A stretch of 64,000 nucleotides of DNA from Azospirillum baldaniorum (GCF_003119195.2 NZ_CP022253.1:1676001-1740000); one strand, 5' to 3'. Shown: positions 1-11,263, counted from the stretch's first letter. Translations and numbers: made by a program. The notes: a model not told the origin generated them from the sequence alone.

Positions 1-143
1 CCGCCTCGGTCATGGGCGGCGACGGGCTGCCGGCGGTCCATGCCTTCGGGGTGGACGGGTTGGAGCGCATGGCGCTGTTCCGCCGGACCGACCTGCGGCA
101 GGCCGGGGACGATCTCGTGGAAAGCTACGTCCGCCGCGGTTGA
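1..143 (+). CDS. ribD: RibD C-terminal end (partial; 5' part outside window)
   Basis: The frame open from position 3 ends in TGA at 141-143 and encodes a tail with GGDGLPAVHAFGVDGL, typical of the end of the reductase domain of RibD. RibD is the bifunctional deaminase/reductase that makes 5-amino-6-ribitylamino-uracil phosphate for riboflavin. Only about 46 residues are visible, so the call also rests on the position just before ribE, which is the usual alphaproteobacterial order. No catalytic residue lies in this fragment. Confidence 0.7.
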   Translation, partial: ASVMGGDGLPAVHAFGVDGLERMALFRRTDLRQAGDDLVESYVRRG

Positions 144-255
144 GCGGTCGGGGATGTGCGGCGTCCGGCACCGTGCCGGGCGCAACAGTCCGTTGCGTGC
201 CGCGCCGTGCGGATGAATCTTTCACACGATTGAAAACCTGCTAAATTGCCGGCCC

Positions 256-843
256 ATGTTCACCGGAATCATCACCGATGTTGGGCGCGTTCGGGCCGTG
301 GAACGGCAGGGCGACACCCGGTTCACCGTCGAAACCGTCTTCGCTATGGAGACGGTTCCCATCGGCGCGTCCATCGCCAACAACGGCGTCTGTCTGACCG
401 TGGTCGAGAAGGGGCCGGGCTGGTTCGCCGTGCAGGCCTCCGCCGAGACCCTGTCGAAGACGACGCTGGGCGGCTGGGCCGAAGGCACGCGCATCAATCT
501 GGAGCGGGCGCTCAAGGTCGGCGACGAGCTGGGCGGGCACATCGTGTCCGGCCATGTCGACGGCGTCGCCACGGTCGTGGAGGTCCGCGCCGACGGCGAG
601 TCGAAGCGCTTCACCTTCGAGGCGCCGGCCACCCTGGCGAAATACATCGCCTCCAAGGGGTCGGTGGCGCTGGACGGCGTGTCGCTGACGGTGAACGAGG
701 TCGATGGTGCGCGCTTCGGCGTGAACATCATCCCGCACACCCAGGATGCGACCACCTTCGGCGCGCTGAAGGCCGGGGATCGGGTGAACCTGGAAATCGA
801 TATGCTCGCGCGGTATGTGGCGCGGCTGGCGGGGCAGGAATGA
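256..843 (+). CDS. ribE: Riboflavin synthase alpha chain
   Basis: The product is 195 residues, the normal length for the trimeric enzyme that dismutates two 6,7-dimethyl-8-ribityllumazine molecules into riboflavin. It starts with the diagnostic MFTGIITDVG and contains the two similar lumazine-binding barrels; the second begins near residue 98 with the HIVSGHVDGVA segment. The ATG at 256 is the family start although no strong ribosome-binding site precedes it. The stop overlaps the next start (ATGA), which indicates translational coupling with ribB. No FMN riboswitch is visible in the 112 bases before the gene. Confidence 0.97.
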   Translation: MFTGIITDVGRVRAVERQGDTRFTVETVFAMETVPIGASIANNGVCLTVVEKGPGWFAVQASAETLSKTTLGGWAEGTRINLERALKVGDELGGHIVSGHVDGVATVVEVRADGESKRFTFEAPATLAKYIASKGSVALDGVSLTVNEVDGARFGVNIIPHTQDATTFGALKAGDRVNLEIDMLARYVARLAGQE

Positions 844-1964
844 CGTCCGAGTTTCACGAGTATCTGTCGCGCCCCGAGGAGATCATCGAGGAGGCGCGCC
901 AGGGCAAGATGTTCATCCTCGTCGATGACGAGGACCGCGAGAACGAAGGCGATCTGGTCATCCCGGCCCAGTGCGCGACTCCCGAGGCCGTGAACTTCAT
1001 GGCCAAGTACGGGCGCGGCCTGATCTGCCTCGCTATGGACCAGAACCACATCGAGCGGCTGCGCCTGCCGCTGATGGCGCAGCAGAACGGCACCCGCCAC
1101 CAGACCGCCTTCACCGTCTCCATCGAAGCGCGCGAGGGTGTGACGACCGGCATCTCCGCCGCCGACCGCGCCCGCACCATCCAGGTCGCCATCGACCCGA
1201 CCGCCGGGCCGGACGCCATCGTGACGCCGGGCCACGTCTTCCCGCTGCTCGCCCGCGACGGCGGCGTGCTGGTCCGCGCCGGCCACACGGAAGCCTCGGT
1301 GGACATCGCCCGCATGGCCGGCATGACCGCGGCGGGCGTGATCTGCGAGATCATGAACGACGACGGCACCATGGCCCGCCTGCCGGATCTGGTGAAGTTC
1401 GCGCAGTTCCACGGGCTGAAGGTGGGCACCATCGCCGACCTGATCGCCTACCGCCGCCGCACCGAGACGATCGTCGAGCAGAAGCTGGCGGCGGCTCTGG
1501 ACAGCCGCTTCGGCGGGCGTTTCCAGATGTACGTCTACGTCAACAAGGTGGCTTACGCGGAGCACATCGCGCTGGTGCGCGGCGACATCTCCGGCGACGA
1601 GCCGGTGCTGGTGCGCATGCACGCCTTGTCGGTGCTGGACGACGTGCTTGGCGACAAGAGCGCCGCGCGTGACGGCGAGCTTCAGGCTTCCATGGAGATG
1701 ATCGCGCGGGAAGGCCGCGGCGTCATCGTCCTGCTGCGCGAGCCGATGGCGAACAGCCTGACCGAATCGGTGATGGCGCGGCTGGAAGGCCATGAGAATC
1801 CGACTCCCGCCCTGCGGGATTATGGCGTCGGCGCGCAGATCCTGCTGGACCTGGGCGTGCGCGACATGGTTCTGCTGTCGAACCGCAAGAAGTCCATCAT
1901 CGGGCTGGAGGGGTACGGCCTGACCGTGCTCGGCCACCGCCCGATTCCCCTGCAAGACCAGTAA
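840..1964 (+). CDS. ribB: 3,4-dihydroxy-2-butanone-4-phosphate synthase with degenerate GTP cyclohydrolase II-like domain (RibBX type)
   Basis: The 374-residue protein has an N-terminal DHBP synthase domain (about 1-205) with the acidic DDEDRENEGDL motif and GHTEASVDIARMAG, so it should convert ribulose 5-phosphate to the four-carbon riboflavin precursor. The rest aligns with GTP cyclohydrolase II, but the place where RibA has its three zinc cysteines reads HALSVLDDVLGDKSAARDG near residues 260-278, with no cysteine, and the catalytic EGRGIGL-like stretch is also changed. This matches the RibBX variants known in Proteobacteria, in which the second domain is not a cyclohydrolase. A separate ribA would then be expected elsewhere. 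The start overlaps the ribE stop. Confidence 0.93.
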   Translation: MTSEFHEYLSRPEEIIEEARQGKMFILVDDEDRENEGDLVIPAQCATPEAVNFMAKYGRGLICLAMDQNHIERLRLPLMAQQNGTRHQTAFTVSIEAREGVTTGISAADRARTIQVAIDPTAGPDAIVTPGHVFPLLARDGGVLVRAGHTEASVDIARMAGMTAAGVICEIMNDDGTMARLPDLVKFAQFHGLKVGTIADLIAYRRRTETIVEQKLAAALDSRFGGRFQMYVYVNKVAYAEHIALVRGDISGDEPVLVRMHALSVLDDVLGDKSAARDGELQASMEMIAREGRGVIVLLREPMANSLTESVMARLEGHENPTPALRDYGVGAQILLDLGVRDMVLLSNRKKSIIGLEGYGLTVLGHRPIPLQDQ

Positions 1965-1985
1965 CCGCCAGCCGAGCGACCCGAG

Positions 1986-2450
1986 ATGACCGAAAAGCCC
2001 CATCTGATGATCGTGGAAGCCCGCTTCTACGAGGACATCGCCGACGAGCTGGTGAAAGGCGCCATCGCCGAGATCGAGAAGGAGGGCGCCACCTACCAGC
2101 GCGTCTCGGTTCCGGGGTGCCTGGAGATCCCGGCGGCGATCCTGTACGCCCTGCGTTCCATGGACTTCTTCACGGCGCGCAAGCGCTTCGACGGCTATGT
2201 CGGGCTGGGCTGCGTGATCCGTGGCGAGACCACCCACTACGACATCGTCTGCAACGAGAGCGCCCGCGGTCTCCAGGACCTCGCGCTGCGCTATGCGCTG
2301 GCCATCGGCAACGGCGTGCTGACGGTGGAGAACCGTGAGCAGGCCTGGGCGCGGGCCTCCGTGACGGCCAAGAACAAGGGCGGTTTCGCGGCGCGCGCCT
2401 GCCTTGACATGATCGAACTCAAGCGCCAATTCCGCCTCTATCCGCGGTGA
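1986..2450 (+). CDS. ribH: 6,7-dimethyl-8-ribityllumazine synthase
   Basis: This 154-residue lumazine synthase joins the RibB product to 5-amino-6-ribitylaminouracil, one step before RibE. Visible family features are the PGCLEIPAA loop, GLGCVIRGETTHYD with the active-site His near residue 84, and the ARA segment near the C-terminus. It lies 21 bases after ribB in the same operon and is followed 33 bases later by nusB, the common rib-nus arrangement. Confidence 0.97.
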   Translation: MTEKPHLMIVEARFYEDIADELVKGAIAEIEKEGATYQRVSVPGCLEIPAAILYALRSMDFFTARKRFDGYVGLGCVIRGETTHYDIVCNESARGLQDLALRYALAIGNGVLTVENREQAWARASVTAKNKGGFAARACLDMIELKRQFRLYPR

Positions 2451-2483
2451 CGCCGCGGTGCAATTCCTGACAGACTGAGCAAC

Positions 2484-3056
2484 ATGAGCAACGACGACGC
2501 GGCTGGCCGCGCGAAACAGAAGCGCGGCTCCCGGAACCGGACGGGTGGCGGATCGGCCAAGGCCCGGCGCAAGGCCGCACGCCTTGCCGCCGTCCAGGCC
2601 CTGTACCAGATCGACCTGAACCAGATCGAACCGACCGGCATCGCTGTGGAATCCGTGATCGGCGAATTCGTCAATCACCGGCTGGGTGAGGAGATCGACG
2701 GGGCGAAGTTCGTCGCCGCCGATCCCCAGCTGTTCGCCGATATCGTCCGTGGTGTCGCGCACCGCCGGGCGGAGGTCGACGGCATGCTGGCCTCGGCCCT
2801 GGAGCCGCGCTACGCGCTGGACCGCCTGGAATTGCTGATGCGCGCCATCCTGCGGGCCGGCGCGTACGAGCTGTTCGTCCACAACGACACCCACCCGCGC
2901 ATCCTCATCAGCGAGTATGTGGACGTGGCGCACGCCTTCTTCGCGGGTCGTGAGCCGGGCATGGTGAACGGCGTGCTCGACCATGTGGCCCGCGCGCTGC
3001 GGCCGGACGAACTCGCCCAGCCGGACCCCAGCCGTGACCAGTCCAAAGACCGCTAG
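2484..3056 (+). CDS. nusB: Transcription antitermination factor NusB
   Basis: The 190-residue product has a basic, disordered N-terminal extension of about 30 residues and then the all-helical NusB core, beginning KARRKAARLAAVQALYQID and ending in the helix GMVNGVLDHVARALRP. NusB binds boxA RNA together with ribosomal protein S10 to allow antitermination in rRNA operons. Its position between ribH and thiL is conserved in many proteobacteria. The 3' end overlaps the start of thiL by 23 bases. Confidence 0.95.
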   Translation: MSNDDAAGRAKQKRGSRNRTGGGSAKARRKAARLAAVQALYQIDLNQIEPTGIAVESVIGEFVNHRLGEEIDGAKFVAADPQLFADIVRGVAHRRAEVDGMLASALEPRYALDRLELLMRAILRAGAYELFVHNDTHPRILISEYVDVAHAFFAGREPGMVNGVLDHVARALRPDELAQPDPSRDQSKDR

Positions 3057-4053
3057 GGCAGACACCGGCAAGCCGCTCGGCGAGTTCGGGCGGATCGACC
3101 GTTACTTCAGGCCGCTGGCGTCCGGGTTTCCGGGCGCCCGCGGGCTTGCCGACGACGCCGCCGTGTTCGGCGTTCCACCGGACCAGGAACTGGTCGTCAC
3201 CACGGACGCCATGGTGGCGGGCGTCCATTTCTTTCCCGACGACGCGCCCGGCGACATCGCCGCGAAGCTGCTGCGCACCAACCTGTCGGACCTCGCCGCC
3301 ATGGGCGCGGCCCCCTACGCCTACACCCTGGTCACCGCCCTGCCGAAGACGGTGGGGGAGGAGTGGCTCGCCGGCTTCGCCGCCGGTCTTGGTGAGGATC
3401 AGGCCCGGTTCGGCATCGCTCTGGCGGGCGGCGACTCGGTCTCGACCTCCGGACCCATCACCCTATCGGTGACCGCCTTCGGTCTGGTGCCGAAGGGCGG
3501 GGCGGTGCCACGCTGGGGCGGGCGCCCCGGCGATCGCGTCTACGTCACCGGCAGCATCGGCGACGCGGCGCTCGGCCTGGAGATCGCCTACGGAACGCTG
3601 GAGGTGGCCGACGACTCGGCGCGCGCCGCGCTGCTGGGACGCCTGCGGCGGCCCGATCCGCGGACCACGCTGGGGCCGCGTCTGGTGGGGCTGGCGACCG
3701 GCTGCCTGGACGTGTCCGACGGTCTGGTCGCGGATCTCGGCCATCTGTGCGAGGAATCGGGCTGCGCCGCGGTTCTGGAGTCGGGGCGGGTGCCCCTGTC
3801 GAATGCAGCGAGGTCGGTGATCGGCGACGATCCGGCGCGCTTCGCCATGGCTCTGACCGGCGGCGACGATTACGAGCTGCTCTTCACCGCCGCGGAGCAC
3901 GCCGCCCCGGCGCTCGCCGCCCTGTCGGCGGAGACCAGCGTGCCGGTGACCGCCATCGGCCATCTGCTGGAGGGACCGGCGGGTGAGGTGACGGTAACCG
4001 ATGCGCAGGGGCGGATTCTCGACCTGCCGACTCGCGGCTGGGACCATTTCTGA
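3034..4053 (+). CDS. thiL: Thiamine-monophosphate kinase
   Basis: ThiL phosphorylates thiamine monophosphate to the diphosphate coenzyme. The protein shows the family order FGRIDRYFRPLA near the start, GLADDAAVF with the metal-binding DD pair, DAMVAGVHFF, NLSDLAAMGA, GGDSVST and the late GGDDYELLFT. I chose the GTG at 3034 (339 residues), inside the end of nusB, because the homologous part begins soon after it. An upstream ATG at 2983 would add unrelated residues read through nusB. Confidence 0.95.
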   Translation: MTSPKTARADTGKPLGEFGRIDRYFRPLASGFPGARGLADDAAVFGVPPDQELVVTTDAMVAGVHFFPDDAPGDIAAKLLRTNLSDLAAMGAAPYAYTLVTALPKTVGEEWLAGFAAGLGEDQARFGIALAGGDSVSTSGPITLSVTAFGLVPKGGAVPRWGGRPGDRVYVTGSIGDAALGLEIAYGTLEVADDSARAALLGRLRRPDPRTTLGPRLVGLATGCLDVSDGLVADLGHLCEESGCAAVLESGRVPLSNAARSVIGDDPARFAMALTGGDDYELLFTAAEHAAPALAALSAETSVPVTAIGHLLEGPAGEVTVTDAQGRILDLPTRGWDHF

Positions 4054-4136
4054 GAGCATCCTCGTCGCGCGACTCCGCTTAACGCAATCGAAAGCAGGGC
4101 GGCGCTAGGCTCGATCCGTTCCGTATCCGGGAAGGG

Positions 4137-4601
4137 ATGGGTGTGATCAAGGCCGTCATATTGCTGGTTTTGGGCCTGCTGCTGCTGGGCGGCGCGGGCT
4201 TCGGCGGCTGGATGATCTACAACAAGTATTTCGTCGAGCATGAGGAGTCGGCCCCCAAGAAGGAGGAGCCGCCGCCCAAGCCGCCCACCGGCTTCGTCCG
4301 CATGGCTCCGCTGGTCGTCCCGGCCATCGGCACGCAGAAGGTCGAGCAGTTCGTGACCGTGGTCGTCACGCTGGAGGTCGTTCTCGAGAAGGTGCCCTAT
4401 GTGCAGGCCCGCCAGCCGCTCGTCTACGACCGCTGCCTGTCTGCCCTCTACGCCGCTGTCGACGACCGGTCGGTGATGACCGGCAACTTGGTCAACATCA
4501 TTGCCGTAAAAGAAAAACTCGCCGCCGCCGCCGCGAAAGTGGTGGGGGAAGGCGTGGTGCAAAATGTTCTTGTTCAGGTGGTTACACAGCGCAATTTGTA
4601 A
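4137..4601 (+). CDS. FliL-like single-pass membrane protein
   Basis: The 154-residue product has one N-terminal transmembrane helix (about residues 5-27), a proline- and glutamate-rich linker (KKEEPPPKPP), and a soluble domain with alternating beta-strands and a helix, the layout of FliL, which sits beside the flagellar stator. No other flagellar gene lies nearby, so a direct motility role is not shown. A GTG at 4143 is an alternative start with better spacing from the GGGAAGGG ribosome-binding sequence. It lies between thiL and hppA. Confidence 0.6.
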   Translation: MGVIKAVILLVLGLLLLGGAGFGGWMIYNKYFVEHEESAPKKEEPPPKPPTGFVRMAPLVVPAIGTQKVEQFVTVVVTLEVVLEKVPYVQARQPLVYDRCLSALYAAVDDRSVMTGNLVNIIAVKEKLAAAAAKVVGEGVVQNVLVQVVTQRNL

Positions 4602-4806
4602 CCGTTCTTAAAAAAGCCTATCCGAAAGTCAGGAGCGCCTCGGCCAAATCGCCGCGCCTATTCGAGCGTGGCGGCTGTTGCATTGTGCCATCCTCTTCGG
4701 CATCCTTTTCGTGAACAACTCGCCCGTCATCCACCTTCGTTTGTACGGGTCGTTTTCACGACAAGGCGGTAATCGGGCCCGAAACCATAAGAATTTGGGG
4801 GAACCG

Positions 4807-6909
<2,103 letters not shown>

Positions 6910-6943
6910 GCCGGATCGACGAAAGTCGGGACGGCACCAAAAG

Positions 6944-6969
6944 AAAAGCCCCGCGGAAGCGGGGCTTTT
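6944..6969. terminator. Bidirectional intrinsic terminator between hppA and bamE-like gene
   Basis: A perfect 11-base-pair stem, AAAAGCCCCGC and its complement, encloses a GGAA loop, with A-tract and T-tract on either side. It can therefore stop transcription of hppA on the plus strand and of the convergent lipoprotein gene on the minus strand. Confidence 0.9.
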
Positions 6970-6993
6970 CGCGTCTCTGCAGACCGGTTGGCG

Positions 6994-7461
6994 TCAGCGG
7001 CCGGGGCCGCGGTTGCGCGAGTCCTTGGCGGAGAAGCGCCCGACATTGCCGAGCATCTGTTCGAGGAAGCTCAGCTCGCGGCCGGCGGTGGGGGTGCTGC
7101 GATCGACGATGTCGATCTGCTGCCCGTCGGTGGCGTCGAGCTGCTTCATCTCCGTCACCACGCCGGCGTCGTCGAAATGGACGACGACGACACGGCGCTC
7201 CATCACGCTCGGCTGGAAGAAGGCGACCTTCTCCGTCTTCTGGCCGATGTAGTACCAGACATTCTGGTCGAAGGTTCCCACGGAGGTCGGCGTGCCGAGG
7301 ATGTCCGCCACATCCTCCCGCCGCGACTGGCCGGCCTTGATCTCGGCGATGCGGTCGGGGTCCGCCATGTTGCCGCGGGTCGCCACGGTGGGCGAGCACG
7401 CGGAGACGGCGAGACCCAGAAAGGCGAAGGCGCACAGCGCCGAAGGAATCGATCTCGTCAT
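6994..7461 (-). CDS. bamE: BamE/SmpA-OmlA family outer-membrane lipoprotein
   Basis: The 155-residue product begins with a lipoprotein signal peptide with lipobox VSAC (Cys about 22), then the SmpA/OmlA fold: IKAGQSRREDVADILGTPTS, VWYYIGQKTEK and a beta-strand ending VVVVHFDDAGVV. BamE is an accessory lipoprotein of the outer-membrane protein assembly complex; bamB occurs at 57.3 kb. The start ATG at 7461 is where the signal peptide begins, although the frame stays open upstream. The polar C-terminal tail (RNRGPGR) is not part of the core fold. Confidence 0.85.
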   Translation of the reverse strand: MTRSIPSALCAFAFLGLAVSACSPTVATRGNMADPDRIAEIKAGQSRREDVADILGTPTSVGTFDQNVWYYIGQKTEKVAFFQPSVMERRVVVVHFDDAGVVTEMKQLDATDGQQIDIVDRSTPTAGRELSFLEQMLGNVGRFSAKDSRNRGPGR

Positions 7462-7590
7462 GGTGCTCAGGCTATGATGGCGCGGGCGGACCGCCGGACC
7501 CTTGCGGCAGGCCGGACTCCGCCCGCAATGCCGGGACAATCGCATCGCGCGGTTTGTCCTGTCAACGAAACTCCGAGCGAGAGAGAAACC

Positions 7591-8154
7591 GTGCTTGACC
7601 GCCTGTTCCGGCGTCGGCGTGAAGCCCGCGCCGTCGCCGATTTCTATCTCACCATCGCAGCGCAGGCCCGCCTGCCGGCCTTCTACCGTGACCTTGGCGT
7701 TCCCGACACGCTGGACGGGCGCTTCGACATGGTGGTGCTTCACGTCTTCTTGGTGATGCGCCGCCTGAAGGGGCAGGGGACCGCCGCCGCGGACCGCTCG
7801 CGTCTGCTCTTCGAAGCGATGATCGACCATTTCGAGAAATCGCTGATGGAGCAGGGGGTGGGCGACAGCGGAGTCGGGCGGCGCATCAAGACCATGGCGC
7901 GCGGCATCGCCGGCCGGATCGAGGTCTATGACCGCGCGCTCGCCGCCGAAGACGGTGACGAGGGCGATGCGGCGTTGCAGGTTGCGCTCGACAACAACGT
8001 CTATGGCACCGCATCGGAGGTGCCGCCGCAGCGGCTGGCCGTCCTGGCGGCCTATGTCCGGCGCGAGGCCGCCGGGCTGGAGACGCAACCGCTGGAGTCG
8101 CTCATGGCCGGGGAGGTGCGCTTCGGTCCGCCACCCGGTGCCGGGACCGACTGA
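7591..8154 (+). CDS. Ubiquinol-cytochrome c chaperone (CBP3/UQCC1 family)
   Basis: The 187-residue product matches the ubiquinol-cytochrome c chaperone family, which helps cytochrome b mature into the bc1 complex. Family traits seen are ARLPAFYRDLGVPDTLDGRFD, the helix VVLHVFLVMRRL and the later LFEAMIDHFEKSLMEQGVGD and VGRRIKTMARGIAGR segments. The start is the GTG at 7591 after GAGAGAAACC; upstream in-frame sequence is not conserved in character. It is divergent from the lipoprotein gene and precedes DUF177. Confidence 0.85.
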   Translation: MLDRLFRRRREARAVADFYLTIAAQARLPAFYRDLGVPDTLDGRFDMVVLHVFLVMRRLKGQGTAAADRSRLLFEAMIDHFEKSLMEQGVGDSGVGRRIKTMARGIAGRIEVYDRALAAEDGDEGDAALQVALDNNVYGTASEVPPQRLAVLAAYVRREAAGLETQPLESLMAGEVRFGPPPGAGTD

Positions 8155-8285
8155 CCGCGTCCATCGAGTCTCTCCTTATTATAGGGGTGGCGATTGGACT
8201 TGCCTTTCCCGGCGTCCGGATTCATCTGACAGTGAGACGAAGGCGCCCGCTTCAGAACGGGCGCTGTGACAAGGAACTGCTCGAC

Positions 8286-8894
8286 ATGCGCAACACGACC
8301 CAGCCTTCCGCCAGCCCAGCACCGGAATTCTCGCGCATCGTCCGCGCCGACGCCGTCCATCGCGACGGCGATCTGGTCGAAACCATCGAGGCGACGGAAG
8401 CCGAGCGCAAGGCGCTGGCCGAACGGTTCGAACTGGAGGGAATCGAGCGGTTGACCGCCCGGGTCCGCCTGCGCTCCGTGCGCGGCGGCCAGATGGTGCG
8501 CGTCGAAGGGGAACTGGAAGCCGACGTGGTGCAGACCTGCGTCGTCACGCTGGAGCCGGTGCCCGCCCAGGTTTCCGACCGCTTCGGCGCGCTGTTCGCG
8601 CCGGAGTCGATGGTCCCCGGCGAGGAGGACGAGATCGAAATCGACCCGAACATCGCCGAGGAGGACATCCCGGAGGCCATGACCAACGGGCGGATCGACA
8701 TCGGTGAATTGACCGCCCAGCATTTGTCCCTGGCGCTCGACCCCTATCCTCATGCAGAAGGCGTGGCGTTCGACGGATACAGCGAAGGCGAAGAGGAGGA
8801 GGAGGCTGCGGCCCCCGCCGATGATGATGCCGGCGCCGATCCGGAGAAGCCGAACCCGTTCGCCGCGCTGGAACGTCTGAAACGACAGAATTGA
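8286..8894 (+). CDS. DUF177 (YceD) family protein
   Basis: The 202-residue acidic protein carries the DUF177 pattern: an internal strand region with a single conserved cysteine in VVQTCVVTLEPV, then IDIGELTAQHLSLALDPYPH and a glutamate-rich tail ending PNPFAALERLK. YceD-family proteins are almost always encoded just before rpmF, as here, and are linked to 23S rRNA or ribosome accumulation in other organisms. A 7-base-pair GC hairpin (8243-8264) lies in its leader. The biochemical role is not established. Confidence 0.88.
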   Translation: MRNTTQPSASPAPEFSRIVRADAVHRDGDLVETIEATEAERKALAERFELEGIERLTARVRLRSVRGGQMVRVEGELEADVVQTCVVTLEPVPAQVSDRFGALFAPESMVPGEEDEIEIDPNIAEEDIPEAMTNGRIDIGELTAQHLSLALDPYPHAEGVAFDGYSEGEEEEEAAAPADDDAGADPEKPNPFAALERLKRQN

Positions 8895-8950
8895 GGGCGG
8901 AACGGGCTTGCCCTTCGGGGGCAATTGCCGTATTGAATGCCGCTCGCGTC

Positions 8951-8977
8951 AGGCGGCCCCTCTTCGGGCCGCCTTTT
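8951..8977 (+). terminator. Terminator-like hairpin directly upstream of rpmF
   Basis: The stem AGGCGGCCC / GGGCCGCCT (9 base pairs) with a 6-base loop is followed by TTTT. It sits only 22 bases before the rpmF start, so it may end the DUF177 transcript or attenuate rpmF. Confidence 0.6.
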
Positions 8978-8999
8978 ACAATGAAGAGAGTTTACGGCC

Positions 9000-9185
9000 A
9001 TGGCTGTTCCGAAGAAGAAGACCTCCAAGTCGCGCCGCAACATGCGTCGCTCGCACCACGCTCTCCCGACCTCGTCCTACGCCGAGTGCTCGAACTGCGG
9101 CGAGCTGAAGCGCCCGCACCATGTCTGCGGCTCTTGCGGTCACTACGACCAGCGCGAAGTGGTTCAGAGCGCTCCGGCGGCCTGA
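9000..9185 (+). CDS. rpmF: 50S ribosomal protein L32
   Basis: The 61-residue product begins [20 protein letters not shown], the invariant basic N-terminus of L32. It has a zinc-ribbon set of four cysteines (about 30, 33, 43, 46: CSNC and CGSC), so it is the C+ zinc-binding form. It sits in the standard DUF177-rpmF-plsX-fabH order. Confidence 0.98.
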   Translation: MAVPKKKTSKSRRNMRRSHHALPTSSYAECSNCGELKRPHHVCGSCGHYDQREVVQSAPAA

Positions 9186-9234
9186 TGGCGGTTTGGTTGG
9201 CCGCCCTACGTCCTAGCCAGGGAGCCTGTCCGCG

Positions 9235-10287
9235 GTGAGCCAGCGCCTGACCATTGCCCTTGATGCTATGGGCGGTGACAAAGGACCCGACATGGTGATT
9301 GCCGGGGCGGATATCGCCCGCGAGCGTCACCCGCAGGTGCATTACCTGCTGTTCGGGGACACCGCCCGCATCGAGCCGCTGCTTGCGCAGCGGCCCGCCT
9401 TGAGAGCGGTGGCCGAGGTGCGCCACACCCCGGACGCCGTGGCCGGCGACGCCAAGCCGTCGGTCGCGCTGCGCGCCGGACGCCAGTCGAGCATGCGTCT
9501 CGCCATCGACTCGGTGGCGGGCGGACAAGCCGCCTGTGTGGTCTCCGCCGGCAACACCGGCGCGCTCATGGCCATGGCCAAGTTCGTGCTGAAGACGATT
9601 CCCGGAATCGACCGTCCGGCCATCGCCTCCTTCTTCCCGACCCTGCGCGGGGAGAGCGTCATGCTCGACCTCGGCGCCAACACCGAATGCCAGCCCGAGA
9701 ACCTCGTGCAGTTCGCCGTGATGGGCGCGGTCTTCGCGCGCACCGCGCTGAACCTTTCCGAGCCGACCATCGGCGTGCTGAACATCGGTTCGGAGGAGGT
9801 GAAGGGGAACGAGGTGGTGCGCGCCGCCGCGACCCGTCTGCGCGAAATGCCGCTGCCGGGGCGTTTCCATGGATTCGTCGAGGGCAACGACATCGCCACC
9901 GGCACGGTGGACGTGATCGTCACCGACGGCTTCACCGGCAACGTCGCCCTGAAGACCGCCGAAGGCACGGCGAAGCTCTTCACGGAGTTCCTGCGCCGGA
10001 CGTTCCAGTCCTCCTGGACGGCGCGTCTCGGCTACCTGCTGGCCCGCGGGGCCTTCAAGCGGTTGAAGCAGCGCACCGATCCGCGCCGCTACAACGGCGC
10101 CATGTTCCTGGGCCTGCGCGGCGTCTGCGTGAAGAGCCACGGGGGCACCGACGCCATCGGGTTCGCCAACGCCATCGGTGTGGCCTACAATCTGGCGGCA
10201 AACGGTTTCAACGACCGAATCAAGGAAGAGATGCAGCGTCTCGCCGACGCCAAGCCTCTTCCCGACACGAAGGCGGCGGCGGTCTAA
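9235..10287 (+). CDS. plsX: Phosphate acyltransferase PlsX
   Basis: The 350-residue protein makes acyl-phosphate from acyl-ACP, the first step of membrane phospholipid synthesis in the PlsX/PlsY route. Motifs include [12 protein letters not shown] at the N-terminus, [35 protein letters not shown] and [16 protein letters not shown]. The start is the GTG at 9235 after CAGGGAGCC. The fabH start follows 4 bases after the stop, so the two are co-transcribed. Confidence 0.96.
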   Translation: MSQRLTIALDAMGGDKGPDMVIAGADIARERHPQVHYLLFGDTARIEPLLAQRPALRAVAEVRHTPDAVAGDAKPSVALRAGRQSSMRLAIDSVAGGQAACVVSAGNTGALMAMAKFVLKTIPGIDRPAIASFFPTLRGESVMLDLGANTECQPENLVQFAVMGAVFARTALNLSEPTIGVLNIGSEEVKGNEVVRAAATRLREMPLPGRFHGFVEGNDIATGTVDVIVTDGFTGNVALKTAEGTAKLFTEFLRRTFQSSWTARLGYLLARGAFKRLKQRTDPRRYNGAMFLGLRGVCVKSHGGTDAIGFANAIGVAYNLAANGFNDRIKEEMQRLADAKPLPDTKAAAV

Positions 10288-10291
10288 CATC

Positions 10292-11263
10292 ATGGTCAAG
10301 CGTTCCCGAGTTCTCGGCTGCGGTTCCTACCTCCCGGCCAACGTCGTCACGAATCGCGATCTTGAAGCCCGCGTGGACACCTCGGACGAGTGGATCGTCC
10401 AGCGCACCGGCATCAAGTCGCGCCACATCGCCGCCGACGGGGAACTGACCTCCGACCTTGCCATCGCCGCGGCGACCCGCGCGCTGGAGCATGCCGGGGT
10501 GGACGCCGCCAGCATCGACTGCATCGTGCTGGCGACGACGACTCCGGACAACACCTTCCCGGCGACCGCGACGAAGGTGCAGGCGGCGCTGGGGACCAAG
10601 GGCTTCGCGCTGGACATCCAGGCGGTGTGCGCCGGCTTCGTCTACGCCATGTCGATCGCCGACAATTTCATCCGCATCGGGCAGGCCAACCGCGCCCTGG
10701 TCATCGGCGCGGAGACCTTCTCCCGCCTGCTCGACTGGAAGGACCGCACCACCTGCGTCCTGTTCGGCGACGGCGCGGGGGCCGTGGTGATGGACGGCTA
10801 CGACGCCGCCGGGACCTCGGCGGACCGCGGCGTTTTGTCCACCCACCTGCATTCGGACGGCGCCCAGTACGGGCTGCTCTACGTCGATGGCGGCCCGTCC
10901 ACCACCGGCACGGCGGGGCATGTGCGGATGAACGGCCAGGACGTGTTCCGCCACGCCGTCAGCAAGCTGTCCTCGGTCGTCGAGGAGGCGCTGGCGGCCA
11001 ACGGTCTGGAGCCTTCGGCGGTGGATTGGCTGGTGCCGCACCAAGCCAACCAGCGGATCATCGACGGCATCGCCCGCAAGCTCAAACTGCCGTCCGACAA
11101 GGTCGTGCTGACGGTGGACCGCCATGGCAACACCTCCGCCGCCTCGATCCCGCTGGCGCTGTGCGAGGCGGTGCATGACGGCCGCGTGAAGCGCGGCGAC
11201 CTGATCCTCATGGAAGCCATCGGCGGTGGCCTGACCTGGGGCGCCGCGATGGTGCGCTGGTAA
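10292..11263 (+). CDS. fabH: Beta-ketoacyl-ACP synthase III
   Basis: FabH condenses acetyl-CoA with malonyl-ACP to start fatty-acid synthesis. The 323-residue protein keeps the catalytic triad: Cys113 in QAVCAGF, His250 in PHQANQR and Asn280 in HGNTSAAS. It begins with the family sequence [15 protein letters not shown] and has [10 protein letters not shown] near residue 34. The ATG at 10292 lies 4 bases after the plsX stop; an upstream in-frame start within plsX is not credible. Confidence 0.97.
   Translation: MVKRSRVLGCGSYLPANVVTNRDLEARVDTSDEWIVQRTGIKSRHIAADGELTSDLAIAAATRALEHAGVDAASIDCIVLATTTPDNTFPATATKVQAALGTKGFALDIQAVCAGFVYAMSIADNFIRIGQANRALVIGAETFSRLLDWKDRTTCVLFGDGAGAVVMDGYDAAGTSADRGVLSTHLHSDGAQYGLLYVDGGPSTTGTAGHVRMNGQDVFRHAVSKLSSVVEEALAANGLEPSAVDWLVPHQANQRIIDGIARKLKLPSDKVVLTVDRHGNTSAASIPLALCEAVHDGRVKRGDLILMEAIGGGLTWGAAMVRW

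Noticed and set aside
144..255. Possible FMN riboswitch before ribE
   Set aside because: The gap is short and lacks the conserved FMN-aptamer segments; ribE lies within a rib operon.
222..3071. A 949-codon open frame on the minus strand opposite the riboflavin genes
   Set aside because: It is the antisense of well-identified rib, nusB and thiL genes; its His/Arg/Ala/Gly-rich translation is typical of GC-rich shadow frames.
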